Part shown: one piece after another, positions 48,984-57,257 of the stretch
How the letters are laid out: each line of letters opens with the position of its first letter
Position numbering within the stretch: position 1 is the stretch's first letter
From: Anaerolineae bacterium
GTDB lineage: Bacteria > Chloroflexota > Anaerolineae > Anaerolineales > Villigracilaceae
Direction: 5' to 3'
NCBI GenBank assembly: GCA_021324435.1
Contig: JAJPIZ010000030.1
Span: forward strand, 1 to 61,441
Length of the DNA stretch: 61,441 bases
The notes under the pieces: generated by a model
The model's input: the letters and a program-made list of their open reading frames with translations, nothing else
The model's database searches: none
What the model was told of the DNA's origin: nothing
Made by a program: the position numbers and the translations under genes

Positions 48984-50984
48984 ATGGCGAATCTGATAAA
49001 GAGACTCAGGGCACTTCTCTCGAAACCGTTGGCTGTTCCATTCACGCTTATGATCGTGACCTTCCTTACCTATGGCCTTGCGTTCTGGCGGATGGGCTTT
49101 TATTGGGACGATGTAGCCATTTCATGGATTCGATATCAGTTTGGCCCCCAAGCGACCACAAAATATTTTTCCGATTCGCGTCCGGTGTGGGCGTTACTCT
49201 ACCAATTGACGGCATATCTGCTTCCGCTAAAGCCGGCATACTGGCAATTATTTGCCATGTTCTGGCGCTGGGCTGGTGTTTGGGCCTTCTGGCTCGTTTT
49301 AGAGAAATTATTTCCTCGACGCAAGGACCTTGCGTTGATTTTGTCTTTATTGGTTTTGGTGTACCCGGGTTTTAACCAGCAGTGGGTAAGTTATGTATAC
49401 TCGCATTTCTTTATCGTCCTTTTCTTCCTGTTGATTTCCTGGTATCTGATGCTTCGTGGACGGACCATTCCCGCCATGATCTTCTCCGCTTTGAACCTTT
49501 TGATGTTCGAGTATTTCTTCACGCTTGAGTTCATTCGCCCGCTGATCATTCTAAAGTCTTTGCAAGATGAACCGATGACCAAACGTGACCGGTACATGAA
49601 GGCTTTCAAAATGTGGCTTCCATATGCTGGAGTCATCATATTTGCCGTCTTGTATCGGTTGTTGGTATACACTCATCCCGGTTTTGGATATAGTCTGACC
49701 GATGAGCTGGTCCGTGAGCCGATCTCAACATTTACTCAACTCGTCCAGAATGTGTTTTCAGGTCTGTGGGTCGCGACGGTTGCGGCGTGGTCGCAGGCTT
49801 TTCAATTTCCTAATCCAGTCCTAAGTGGGATCCGTACAAGCCTTGTGTATGTTGTTGTGATCCTGGCAGTCGCAGGCCTCGTCTTTCTCTTCAAACGCGT
49901 GCATGAGAATCAAATGGGTTCGGACAGCAAACGCGATGCACTGTGGCTGCTCGGGGTCGGCGCAATTTTGCTTGTATTTGGCGGTGTTCCATTTTGGATA
50001 GCCAATGTACCTGTGTCGCTGGGTTTTCCGGCGAACCGCGCATTGCTGTCCTTTATGCTTGGATCGTGTTTATTCCTGATAGGCTTGATCGAGCTTTTAC
50101 CGATGCATTTCCGATACCTGGCCGCGATATTATTTATCTCACTTTCTGCTGGGCGTCAGTTTCTTTGGTCAGTGGATTATCTGCGCGATTGGGAGTCACA
50201 AAAAAATCTGTTTTGGCAGATGGTATGGCGCGCGCCGGGCCTCAAGCCGGGCACGATGGTAATGATGAACGAAGAGTTGCAGTTCTACGCAGATAATTCT
50301 CTCAGCCCCGTGCTCAATTGGATTTACGCGCCGAATCTTCACTCGGATCAAATTCCATATGTGTTGTTTTATCCCACGAATCGGGTCGGCGGTTCATTGC
50401 CGCGACTTGAGCCAGGTTTGCCGGTCACATATCACTACTGGATTGGAGATTTTACAGGTAATACATCTCAAACCATCGCTTTCTATTATCAGCCGCCGGG
50501 CTGTCTGCGTTTGCTGGACCCGGAGATTGATTCTCAATATCATTTGATCTCGGATGCAAGCCTGATGCGCGAAGCCGCCGCGTTATCCTCGTCAGCGTGG
50601 ATCACAACCGATCAAACGGGGCACATGCCCGAAGTCTATGGCCCCGAACCGGCGCATGGCTGGTGCTATTACTTCGAGCAGGCTGATTTGGCGCGTCAAA
50701 TGGGGGACTGGGTACGCGTCGCACAATTGGGGGATCAGGCATTTCAATTGGATGACCATCCCAATGACCCAATCGAGCGTTTCGTTTTTATCGAAGGCTA
50801 TGCCCATGATGGGAATTGGATGCGTGCCAGGGAGTTGGCGATCCAATCCTACAAAGTCTCTCCAGTTTATGTCGGCCCGCCGTTGTGCAATTTGTTGAAT
50901 CGTATGGATCGTGAGATTCCGGCCAACCATGAAAAGCAAGCCAATTTGGATGAACTGCGTGCCAAGTTTTCCTGTTTGCCGTAA
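48984..50984 (+). CDS. Large polytopic membrane protein, GT-C-like, with TPR-like tail
   Basis: About 666 aa from the ATG at 48984 (a TTG at 48972 is an alternative). About ten hydrophobic helices come first (FTLMIVTFLTYGLAFWRMGF; LALILSLLVLVYPGFNQQ; FFIVLFFLLISWYLM). An external WRMGFYWDDVAISWIRYQ loop has two acidic residues after helix 1, as in GT-C glycosyltransferases. The C-terminal 150 residues are soluble and helical (YYFEQADLARQMGDWVRVAQ; FIEGYAHDGNWMRARELAIQ), like TPR repeats. I infer a glycosyl- or oligosaccharyl-type transferase for surface glycan; the reaction is not proven by any motif I can see. Confidence 0.65.
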   Translation: MANLIKRLRALLSKPLAVPFTLMIVTFLTYGLAFWRMGFYWDDVAISWIRYQFGPQATTKYFSDSRPVWALLYQLTAYLLPLKPAYWQLFAMFWRWAGVWAFWLVLEKLFPRRKDLALILSLLVLVYPGFNQQWVSYVYSHFFIVLFFLLISWYLMLRGRTIPAMIFSALNLLMFEYFFTLEFIRPLIILKSLQDEPMTKRDRYMKAFKMWLPYAGVIIFAVLYRLLVYTHPGFGYSLTDELVREPISTFTQLVQNVFSGLWVATVAAWSQAFQFPNPVLSGIRTSLVYVVVILAVAGLVFLFKRVHENQMGSDSKRDALWLLGVGAILLVFGGVPFWIANVPVSLGFPANRALLSFMLGSCLFLIGLIELLPMHFRYLAAILFISLSAGRQFLWSVDYLRDWESQKNLFWQMVWRAPGLKPGTMVMMNEELQFYADNSLSPVLNWIYAPNLHSDQIPYVLFYPTNRVGGSLPRLEPGLPVTYHYWIGDFTGNTSQTIAFYYQPPGCLRLLDPEIDSQYHLISDASLMREAAALSSSAWITTDQTGHMPEVYGPEPAHGWCYYFEQADLARQMGDWVRVAQLGDQAFQLDDHPNDPIERFVFIEGYAHDGNWMRARELAIQSYKVSPVYVGPPLCNLLNRMDREIPANHEKQANLDELRAKFSCLP

Positions 50985-51002
50985 AATAAGAATGTAGGTT
51001 TC

Positions 51003-51031
51003 TTCACGAAACGATGTGTTGTTGATACAAT
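51003..51031 (+). promoter_or_regulatory. Probable promoter of the BMP/ABC importer operon
   Basis: TTCACG (51003-51008), 17-nt spacer, TACAAT (51026-51031). The leader to the ATG at 51128 is about 90 nt. Confidence 0.5.
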
Positions 51032-51068
51032 CATCCATACAAATGGAAAGGAGGCGGCAGAAAGGTCA

Positions 51069-51102
51069 GAATTCTCGAAATACGTTTCGGCTCATAGAAT
51101 TC
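51069..51102 (+). promoter_or_regulatory. Symmetric element in the importer leader
   Basis: CGAAA-TACG-TTTCG (51076-51089) is a perfect inverted repeat flanked by two GAATTC copies (51069-51074 and 51097-51102). It could be an operator or a leader hairpin. It does not match the palindrome at 35329. Confidence 0.4.
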
Positions 51103-51127
51103 CATTTTCACACAGGAGAAGAAGACA

Positions 51128-52327
51128 ATGCGTAAGATAATTTTGCACGTCGCCTTGCTTGTTGTGGCTGTCGCTTTGGTCTTGTCGGCTTGCGGACCCG
51201 CTCCTCTTCCAAAGGCCACCGGTTATACGTTCGGCATGTTGCTGGTCGGCCCGTACAATGACCAGGGGTGGAGTCAGGCGCACTATGAGGCGGGGCAGTA
51301 TGTCGAACAGAAACTCGGCGCGAAGATGGTCTATATTGACAAGGTCAACCCGGCAGACCGCCCCGGCACGACCGCTTCACAACTGGCTGAGCAACTCGTC
51401 AGCCAGGGCGCGAAACTCGTCATCTTCAACTCGGACGATATGAAGGACGAGGCCCTGAAGTTCGCGCAGGCTCACCCCGATATTTATGTGATCGGCTCCT
51501 CGGATGACTGGACCTGGAAGGACGGCAAGAACTACAAAGAGTCGCCCAATCAGACCGACATCATGGGTCGCATGGAATACGGCAAGATGATCGCCGGATG
51601 CGCCGCGGCCCTCACCACGCAGACCGGGCAGATCGGTTATCTTGGCCCACTGATCAACGATGAAACCCGCCGCCTGGCTTCCTCCGTGTATCTCGGCGCG
51701 AAGTATTGCTGGACCAACTATCTCAAGAAGGATGCCAAGGACCTCAAATTCAAAGTAACCTGGATCGGTTTCTGGTTCAACATCCCGGGTGTGACCTCCG
51801 ACCCGACTCAAGTTGCAGATGATTTCTACAACAGCGGTTACGATGTCGTCGTCTCGGGCATTGACACGACCGAAGCCAGCAAGGAAGCCGCCAAGTTCGC
51901 GGGACAGGGCAAGAAGGTTTGGGCCATCCCCTATGATTACGTCGGCGCTTGCGAGGCCGCGCCCGATGTCTGCCTCGGTGTGCCGTACTTCAACTGGGGT
52001 CCCGCGTACGCGCAGGTCATTGCCGCGGCGGCCAACGGCACCTTCAAATCTGAATTTCAGTGGAACGGCCCGGATTGGAAGGACATCAACAACAAAGACA
52101 CCAGCGCGGTCGGCTTCGTGAAGGGCAAAGCCCTCTCTGCCGATGCCAGCGCGACTCTGGATAAGTTCATTGCTGAACTCGCCGGTGGACTCAACTTGTG
52201 GAAAGGCCCGATCAATCTGCAGGATGGCAGCCCCTATTTGAAAGATGGCGAAGTTGCCACCGATCAGCAGATCTGGTACCTGCCTCAATTGCTCCAGGGC
52301 ATGGAAGGCCAGAGCGTTCAACCATAA
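51128..52327 (+). CDS. BMP-family nucleoside-binding lipoprotein of the importer
   Basis: This 399-aa protein has a lipoprotein signal (ILHVALLVVAVALVLSAC, lipobox LSAC-G) and a long BMP domain: FGMLLVGPYNDQGWSQAHYE, then AEQLVSQGAKLVIFNSDDMK, MEYGKMIAGCAAALTTQTGQ, and a C-terminal LQDGSPYLKDGE stretch. BMP proteins deliver purine nucleosides or related bases to an ABC importer. It is longer than the second BMP lipoprotein (42239-43222) and is directly followed by the ATPase and two permeases, so it is the cognate receptor here. AGGAG lies 10 nt before the ATG. Confidence 0.88.
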   Translation: MRKIILHVALLVVAVALVLSACGPAPLPKATGYTFGMLLVGPYNDQGWSQAHYEAGQYVEQKLGAKMVYIDKVNPADRPGTTASQLAEQLVSQGAKLVIFNSDDMKDEALKFAQAHPDIYVIGSSDDWTWKDGKNYKESPNQTDIMGRMEYGKMIAGCAAALTTQTGQIGYLGPLINDETRRLASSVYLGAKYCWTNYLKKDAKDLKFKVTWIGFWFNIPGVTSDPTQVADDFYNSGYDVVVSGIDTTEASKEAAKFAGQGKKVWAIPYDYVGACEAAPDVCLGVPYFNWGPAYAQVIAAAANGTFKSEFQWNGPDWKDINNKDTSAVGFVKGKALSADASATLDKFIAELAGGLNLWKGPINLQDGSPYLKDGEVATDQQIWYLPQLLQGMEGQSVQP

Positions 52328-52340
52328 GTTTGTTTGATTG

Positions 52341-52398
52341 CCCCCACCCCTGCTTCGCGACCCTCCCCCAAAGTTGAGGGAGGGTGCAGGGGTGGGGG
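52341..52398 (+). repeat. C-rich/G-rich stem-loop before the ATPase gene
   Basis: CCCCCACCCCTGC (52341-52353) pairs perfectly with GCAGGGGTGGGGG (52386-52398) over 13 bp, with an inner CCCTCC/GGAGGG stem. It lies between the abundant receptor gene and the ATPase gene. It may limit readthrough or protect the upstream mRNA. Confidence 0.75.
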
Positions 52399-52412
52399 TG
52401 GGAAACCTGCCC

Positions 52413-53906
52413 ATGAACGTTGAACTCAAACACATCCACAAACACTTCGGCAAAGTCCACGCCAACAACGACATCGTGCTCAACGTTCCCTCGGGCACCA
52501 TTCAAGGCATTCTGGGGGAAAATGGAGCGGGCAAAAGCACGCTCATGAAAGTTCTTTCCGGATTCATTCAAGCCGACAGCGGAGAGATTCTGCTGGACGG
52601 TCACCCTGTCACTATTCATTCTCCTGCAGACGCGATTCAACATGGCATCGGCATGTTGCATCAGGATCCCCTCGACTTTCCGCCGATGCGCGCACTTGAT
52701 AATTTTTTACTCGGCCATTCGGGCGGACTCTTCCCTGATCGTAAAGCGGTCGCGCGGGACTTCAAGCGGCTCGCCGCGCAATTTGATTTTTCCCTCGACC
52801 CGGACTCGTACGTCGACTCGTTGACGGTAGGCGAGCGTCAGCAACTTGAGATTCTGCGTCTGCTGTGGCTCGGCGCGCGCGTTTTGATTTTGGACGAGCC
52901 GACAACCGGAATCAGCGCCATTCAAAAAGCCAAACTCTTTGAGACGCTTCGCAAACTGACCGCGCAAGGCATGACGGTCATCTTCGTCTCACACAAACTG
53001 GAAGATGTGGAAGTGTTATGTCACACCGTTGCTGTTTTGCGCGCCGGAAAATTGGTTGGTGAAGTCAAAGCTCCGTTCCAGACGAAGAAACTGGTGGAGT
53101 TGATGTTCGGCAAGGAAATTTCGCTCGGAGCGCGGCAGGCCGCAGGTCCGGGACGAAGCGTGCTTGAACTGCGCGGGGTCGCCATCGAAGATATCCGTTT
53201 GCGCATGTCTGATATTAATTTGAGTGTGCGCGGCGGCGAAGTCATCGGTCTGGCGGGGATGGAGGGGAGTGGACAGGGGCCGTTCATCCGCGCCTGCGCG
53301 GGCTTGATGCGCACGGTCGGCGGACGTGTGCTCGTGAACGATCGCGATCTGACCGGCAAGTCGTATCATGCCTTCAAGCGCAACGGTGTTTCATTTTTAC
53401 CCGCCTCGCGTTTGGAGGAAGGACTCGTCCCCGGCCTGACGTTGACGGAGCATTTTGTTTTGTCGGAGGAAACAAAAGGACTCTTCATTGACCGCGAAGG
53501 CGGACGCAAACTGGCCGAAGATCGCATCTCATCGTTCAATATTCGCGGCACACCGCTCAGCACCGTGGAATCGTTATCCGGCGGCAACCAGCAACGCGCT
53601 CTTCTGGCTTTGCTTCAAGATCCGTTATCGCTTATCCTGCTTGAGCATCCCACGCGCGGACTCGACATCGAATCCACGATTTACATTTGGAATAAGTTGA
53701 AGGAACGTTGTAAACAGGGCGCGGCCATCATCTTCATTTCATCTGACCTTGAAGAAATTTTGCAATACAGCGACCGCGTGCTGGTCTTCTTCAGTGGAAA
53801 GGTTTCGTCTCCGCTTGACGCATCGAAGACGACCGTAGAGCAGTTAGGCAATCTGATCGGCGGCAAGGGCTGGGAATCTTTGAAGACGGAGAAGGCGCAT
53901 GGTTAG
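52413..53906 (+). CDS. ABC transporter ATPase, duplicated NBD, nucleoside importer type
   Basis: About 497 aa from the ATG at 52413; the longer frame through the hairpin is rejected. The first NBD has Walker A GILGENGAGKSTLMKVLSG, a modified signature (SLTVGERQQLEILRLLWLGA) and Walker B RVLILDEPTTG. The second NBD has a degenerate Walker A (GLAGMEGSGQGPFIRACAG, Lys changed to Gln), signature SLSGGNQQRALLALLQDP and Walker B LILLEHPTRGLD, where the usual Asp-Glu-Pro is Leu-Glu-His-Pro. One inactive site is common in RbsA/NupO-like double ATPases. The permease gene overlaps its stop by 8 nt. Confidence 0.93.
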   Translation: MNVELKHIHKHFGKVHANNDIVLNVPSGTIQGILGENGAGKSTLMKVLSGFIQADSGEILLDGHPVTIHSPADAIQHGIGMLHQDPLDFPPMRALDNFLLGHSGGLFPDRKAVARDFKRLAAQFDFSLDPDSYVDSLTVGERQQLEILRLLWLGARVLILDEPTTGISAIQKAKLFETLRKLTAQGMTVIFVSHKLEDVEVLCHTVAVLRAGKLVGEVKAPFQTKKLVELMFGKEISLGARQAAGPGRSVLELRGVAIEDIRLRMSDINLSVRGGEVIGLAGMEGSGQGPFIRACAGLMRTVGGRVLVNDRDLTGKSYHAFKRNGVSFLPASRLEEGLVPGLTLTEHFVLSEETKGLFIDREGGRKLAEDRISSFNIRGTPLSTVESLSGGNQQRALLALLQDPLSLILLEHPTRGLDIESTIYIWNKLKERCKQGAAIIFISSDLEEILQYSDRVLVFFSGKVSSPLDASKTTVEQLGNLIGGKGWESLKTEKAHG

Positions 53907-54939
53907 AAGCAATCGCTGGGTGAATCTGGGATTTCAATTGGCGGCGCTTGTTTTGGCATTATTGTTTACAACATTGATTTTGCTCGCGGCGGGCGCGCCG
54001 CCGTTCGATGCGTATGCCAACATTCTGCGCGGCGCATTTGGCTCGATGATCAATTTTACAGATGTGCTTGCGGCCTGGGTTCCGTTGTTATTGACGACAG
54101 CCGGATTATTGATTACCTTCGCGGCGGGACTGTGGAACATCGGCGTGGAGGGACAGATCATGCTCGGCGCGATCTTCACGACGTGGGTCTTGCGTGAATT
54201 GCAGGATACCTCCATGCCGCCCGCCTTGATCATCACGCTGGGAATTCTGGCGGGCATGATCGGCGGCGCGTTGTGGGCCATGCTGGCCGGCGCGCTCAAA
54301 ACCTTCGGCGGTGTAAATGAAATTTTCGGCGGTCTCGGCTTGAACTTCGTCGCCACCGCGCTGACCTTGTGGCTGATCTTCGGCCCGTGGAAGCGACCCG
54401 GCGTGGCTTCGATGTCCGGCACGGTTCCCTTTGATGACAAACTGGCTTTGCCTGCCTTCACCGGCTTGCGGTTGAGTCCGTGGGCGCTGGGGATCGCTAT
54501 GATTGCCATTGTCATCGTTTATCTGCTTTTGCAGGGCACATATTTCGGTCTGCGATTGAAGGCGGTCGGTAAAAATCCAAAAGCCGCATTTCTGCTCGGC
54601 ATCCCGACCTGGCAATACATGATGTTTTCCTTTGTGCTCTGCGGACTCTTTGCAGGCGCGGCAGGCGCGATGCAGGTTGTGGCGGTCTATCATCGGCTCA
54701 TTCCCTCGATTTCGAGCGGCTACGGGTACCTCGGCTTGATGGTCGCGATGCTGATCAACTATCAAGCCTTGTGGGCCGCCCCGATTGCCTTCTTTTATGC
54801 CGCACTGAACATCGGGAGCATTCAATTGCCCATCGTGCTTCATCTTGACTCGTCTTTATCCGGCGTTCTGCAGGGAATGCTGGTCTTGTTTGTATTGCTG
54901 GTCGAAGGCGCGCGTCAACGCCTGATGAAGAAAGCGTGA
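53899..54939 (+). CDS. ABC transporter permease, nucleoside importer subunit 1
   Basis: This 346-aa protein has about nine hydrophobic helices and the BPD_transp_2 pattern: AWVPLLLTTAGLLITFAAGL, then WNIGVEGQIMLGAIFTTWVL (the N-I-G-x-E-G-Q signature of RbsC/NupP-like permeases), and LKAVGKNPKAAFLLGI, the G-x-N-x-x-A-A EAA-like loop that contacts the ATPase. It is the larger of two permeases, probably forming a heterodimer. The start overlaps the ATPase stop, consistent with tight coupling. Confidence 0.92.
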   Translation: MVRSNRWVNLGFQLAALVLALLFTTLILLAAGAPPFDAYANILRGAFGSMINFTDVLAAWVPLLLTTAGLLITFAAGLWNIGVEGQIMLGAIFTTWVLRELQDTSMPPALIITLGILAGMIGGALWAMLAGALKTFGGVNEIFGGLGLNFVATALTLWLIFGPWKRPGVASMSGTVPFDDKLALPAFTGLRLSPWALGIAMIAIVIVYLLLQGTYFGLRLKAVGKNPKAAFLLGIPTWQYMMFSFVLCGLFAGAAGAMQVVAVYHRLIPSISSGYGYLGLMVAMLINYQALWAAPIAFFYAALNIGSIQLPIVLHLDSSLSGVLQGMLVLFVLLVEGARQRLMKKA

Positions 54940-54941
54940 CC

Positions 54942-54974
54942 TCACCCCCAACCCCTCTCCTAAAAGGAGAGGGG
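54942..54974 (+). repeat. C-rich/G-rich stem-loop between the two permease genes
   Basis: CCCCTCTCCT (54952-54961) pairs perfectly with AGGAGAGGGG (54965-54974) around AAA, preceded by CTCACCCCCAA. The 3' arm runs into GAGAGGAAC, the likely ribosome-binding site of the next gene, so folding could control its translation. Confidence 0.7.
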
Positions 54975-54987
54975 AGAGGAACTATTT

Positions 54988-55986
54988 ATGGATACGCAGA
55001 CTTTGATTACTGGATTGGCTGGAGTTCTATTCGCCGCCGCGCCGATTGTGTTCGCGGTGCTTGGCGAGACGTTCTCGGAACGCGCGGGCGTGATCAACCT
55101 TTCGATGAATGGAAGTATTTTGCTTTCCGCCATGGGCGGCTTTGCCGTGGCTTATTCTACCGAAAACATTTTTCTTGGCTTTTTGGCCGGTGTTTTGATC
55201 GGCGCGTTCGTGGCGCTCATCGTGGCCTTCGCTTCGATCACGTTGAAGCAGTCTCAAGTCGCGGTGGGGTTCGTGTTGACGCTCGTCTGCCGCGACCTTT
55301 CCTACTTCCTCGGCAATCCATTCATGGGATTGCCCGGGCCGCGTCTCCCTTCTCTGCCAATTCCACTCCTCAGCAAGATTCCTGTAATTGGCCCGCTTCT
55401 TTTCAACGCGGACCTGATGACGTATTTCAGTTACCTTTTGATTTTCCTCGCCTGGGCCTGGATCTATCGCACGCGTCCCGGCCTGATGTTGCAGGGCATC
55501 GGCGAACGTCCCGCCGCGGCCTTTGTGCGCGGCGCGAATGTCAACTTGATGCGTTATGTGTATACGGTGCTGGGCGGCGGGTTCATTGGTCTGGCTGGCG
55601 CGACATATTCGCTCTCGGTCAAGGCGGGTTGGAACGGGACCATCTCCGGTCTGGATGGCATCGGCTGGATCGCGCTCTCGATCACCATCTTTGGCGGATG
55701 GAATCCGTTGCGGGCCGCGTTCGGCGCATATTTGTTCGCATTACTTCAATGGCTTGGGTTGGTGCTTCAGCCCAGTTTGCCGGGCATCCCATCACAGGTC
55801 TTGCAAGTTGCGCCTTTTCCGCTCATGATCCTGACTCTGCTCTTCGTCAACATCGGCAACGCCGAATGGGTCGAGCGGACTCTGGCGGCCATGCCCGAGT
55901 CGACGCGGCGCGTGCTGGCGCGATTATTGCGCGCCTTGCGCGCTTCTCCGCCCGCCGCGCTGGGCGTGCCGTTTGAATCTGAATAG
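54988..55986 (+). CDS. ABC transporter permease, nucleoside importer subunit 2
   Basis: This 332-aa protein has about eight helices: AGVLFAAAPIVFAVLGETFS, ERAGVINLSMNGSILLSAMG (the N-L-S-x-N/E-G signature), LMLQGIGERPAAAFVRGANV (the cytoplasmic EAA-like loop) and GLDGIGWIALSITIFGGWNP (a conserved segment near the C-terminus of NupQ-like permeases). It completes a receptor-ATPase-permease-permease importer (BmpDEFG/NupNOPQ type). A longer ORF exists in another frame but lacks any family match. The threonine-synthase-like gene starts 1 nt after its stop. Confidence 0.92.
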   Translation: MDTQTLITGLAGVLFAAAPIVFAVLGETFSERAGVINLSMNGSILLSAMGGFAVAYSTENIFLGFLAGVLIGAFVALIVAFASITLKQSQVAVGFVLTLVCRDLSYFLGNPFMGLPGPRLPSLPIPLLSKIPVIGPLLFNADLMTYFSYLLIFLAWAWIYRTRPGLMLQGIGERPAAAFVRGANVNLMRYVYTVLGGGFIGLAGATYSLSVKAGWNGTISGLDGIGWIALSITIFGGWNPLRAAFGAYLFALLQWLGLVLQPSLPGIPSQVLQVAPFPLMILTLLFVNIGNAEWVERTLAAMPESTRRVLARLLRALRASPPAALGVPFESE

Positions 55987-55987
55987 A

Positions 55988-57256
55988 ATGCCCAAATTCA
56001 TTGGCTATCGCTGTTCAATTTGTGGAGAAGAATATTTGCCGGGACAAGTGACTTACACTTGTCCAAAGGATGGCGGCAATCTCGATGTTGTGCTCGATTA
56101 CGATTCCATCCGCAAGAAATATCAGCCGGAGGATCTTCTCTCGCGGGATGACCCTTCGCTCTGGCGTTACCTTCCGCTTTTGCCTGTGAATGAACCCAAA
56201 GGCGATTCGACTCCGCTTCACGCCGCGGGCGGGACGCCGGTCTTTTCCCTTGCGCGTTTGAGCGAGGAGATGGGGTTGAAACAGGTCTGGCTTAAAGACG
56301 AAAGCCGTAACCCGACCGCTTCCTTCAAAGATCGTGCCAGCGCGATTGTGGTGGCGCGTGCGCTTGAAATCAAAGCAGAGGTGATCGTCACAGCCTCGAC
56401 CGGCAACGCCGGGGCCGCGCTGGCCGGGATGTCTGCGGCGGTGGGGCAGAAGGCGGTGATCTTCGCGCCGAAGAATGCGCCGCCTGCGAAAGTGGCGCAA
56501 CTTCTCATCTTTGGCGCGCAAGTTATTCTTGTAGATGGCACATACGATGATGCTTTCGACCTGAGCATCAAAGCCGCCGATGAATTTGGATGGTATTGCC
56601 GCAACACCGGTTACAATCCTTTTACCGCAGAAGGGAAGAAAACCGCCGCGTTCGAGATTTCAGAATGGTGGCGGTCGGCGCATCAGGAATTTCACAAGAA
56701 GGTTGGTGAGAGCGCTGACCATCCGCCTTTGACGATCTTCGTCTCTGTGGGGGATGGAAACATCATTTCAGGAATTCATAAAGGCTTCAAGGATTTGCTT
56801 GAACTGGGCTGGATCAAGCGCCTGCCGCGTCTCATCGGAGTGCAGGCGGAGGGTTCCGCCGCGATTGCCGACGCGTTCTATGCGAACACGGAGAAGATCA
56901 GGCCTGTCTCTGCAAAAACGATTGCAGACAGCATCTCCGTGGATTTGCCGCGCGACGGAGTCCGCGCGGTGCGCGCCGCACGCGAAACGAACGGAACATA
57001 TGTCACCGTTTCAGATGCAGAGATTCTTTCTGCCATTGCAGGACTCGGCAAATGTGGAATCTTTGCAGAGCCAGCCGGGGCCGCCGCGTATGCCGGTTTA
57101 ACGCGCGCCGCGGCTCAGGGTCTGGTACGAGGCGATGAACCCATCCTGGTGTTGAATACAGGGAGCGGACTCAAAGATGTGCGCGCCGCGATGCAGGCCG
57201 TCGTTGAGGCGCCGATCATCGAACCGACGTTGAATGCCTTGAAGCGGGTGTTATGA
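55988..57256 (+). CDS. Threonine-synthase-like fold-type II PLP enzyme
   Basis: About 422 aa from the ATG at 55988. The N-terminus has a small Cys-rich motif (YRCSICGEEY and YTCPKDGG: Cys9, Cys12, Cys25), as in many ThrC proteins. PLP-binding Lys114 lies in TASFKDRAS, with TASTGNAGAALAGMSAAVGQ for phosphate and NTGSGLKDVRA at the end. Threonine synthase makes threonine from O-phosphohomoserine. It is immediately coupled to a purine-nucleoside importer, which is unusual for a biosynthetic enzyme. A related fold-type II enzyme, YgeX (2,3-diaminopropionate ammonia-lyase), acts in the E. coli purine cluster, so a lyase role is an alternative. Confidence 0.8.
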   Translation: MPKFIGYRCSICGEEYLPGQVTYTCPKDGGNLDVVLDYDSIRKKYQPEDLLSRDDPSLWRYLPLLPVNEPKGDSTPLHAAGGTPVFSLARLSEEMGLKQVWLKDESRNPTASFKDRASAIVVARALEIKAEVIVTASTGNAGAALAGMSAAVGQKAVIFAPKNAPPAKVAQLLIFGAQVILVDGTYDDAFDLSIKAADEFGWYCRNTGYNPFTAEGKKTAAFEISEWWRSAHQEFHKKVGESADHPPLTIFVSVGDGNIISGIHKGFKDLLELGWIKRLPRLIGVQAEGSAAIADAFYANTEKIRPVSAKTIADSISVDLPRDGVRAVRAARETNGTYVTVSDAEILSAIAGLGKCGIFAEPAGAAAYAGLTRAAAQGLVRGDEPILVLNTGSGLKDVRAAMQAVVEAPIIEPTLNALKRVL

Positions 57257-57257
57257 A

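Noticed and set aside
51043-51135. 28-codon upstream ORF in the importer leader overlapping the receptor start
   Set aside because: No ribosome-binding site and no codon pattern suggesting attenuation; likely chance.
54936-55976. 346-aa ORF overlapping permease 2 in another frame, longer than the permease itself
   Set aside because: No membrane pattern and Arg/His/Cys-rich composition; the permease frame has the NLSxNG signature and EAA-like loop.
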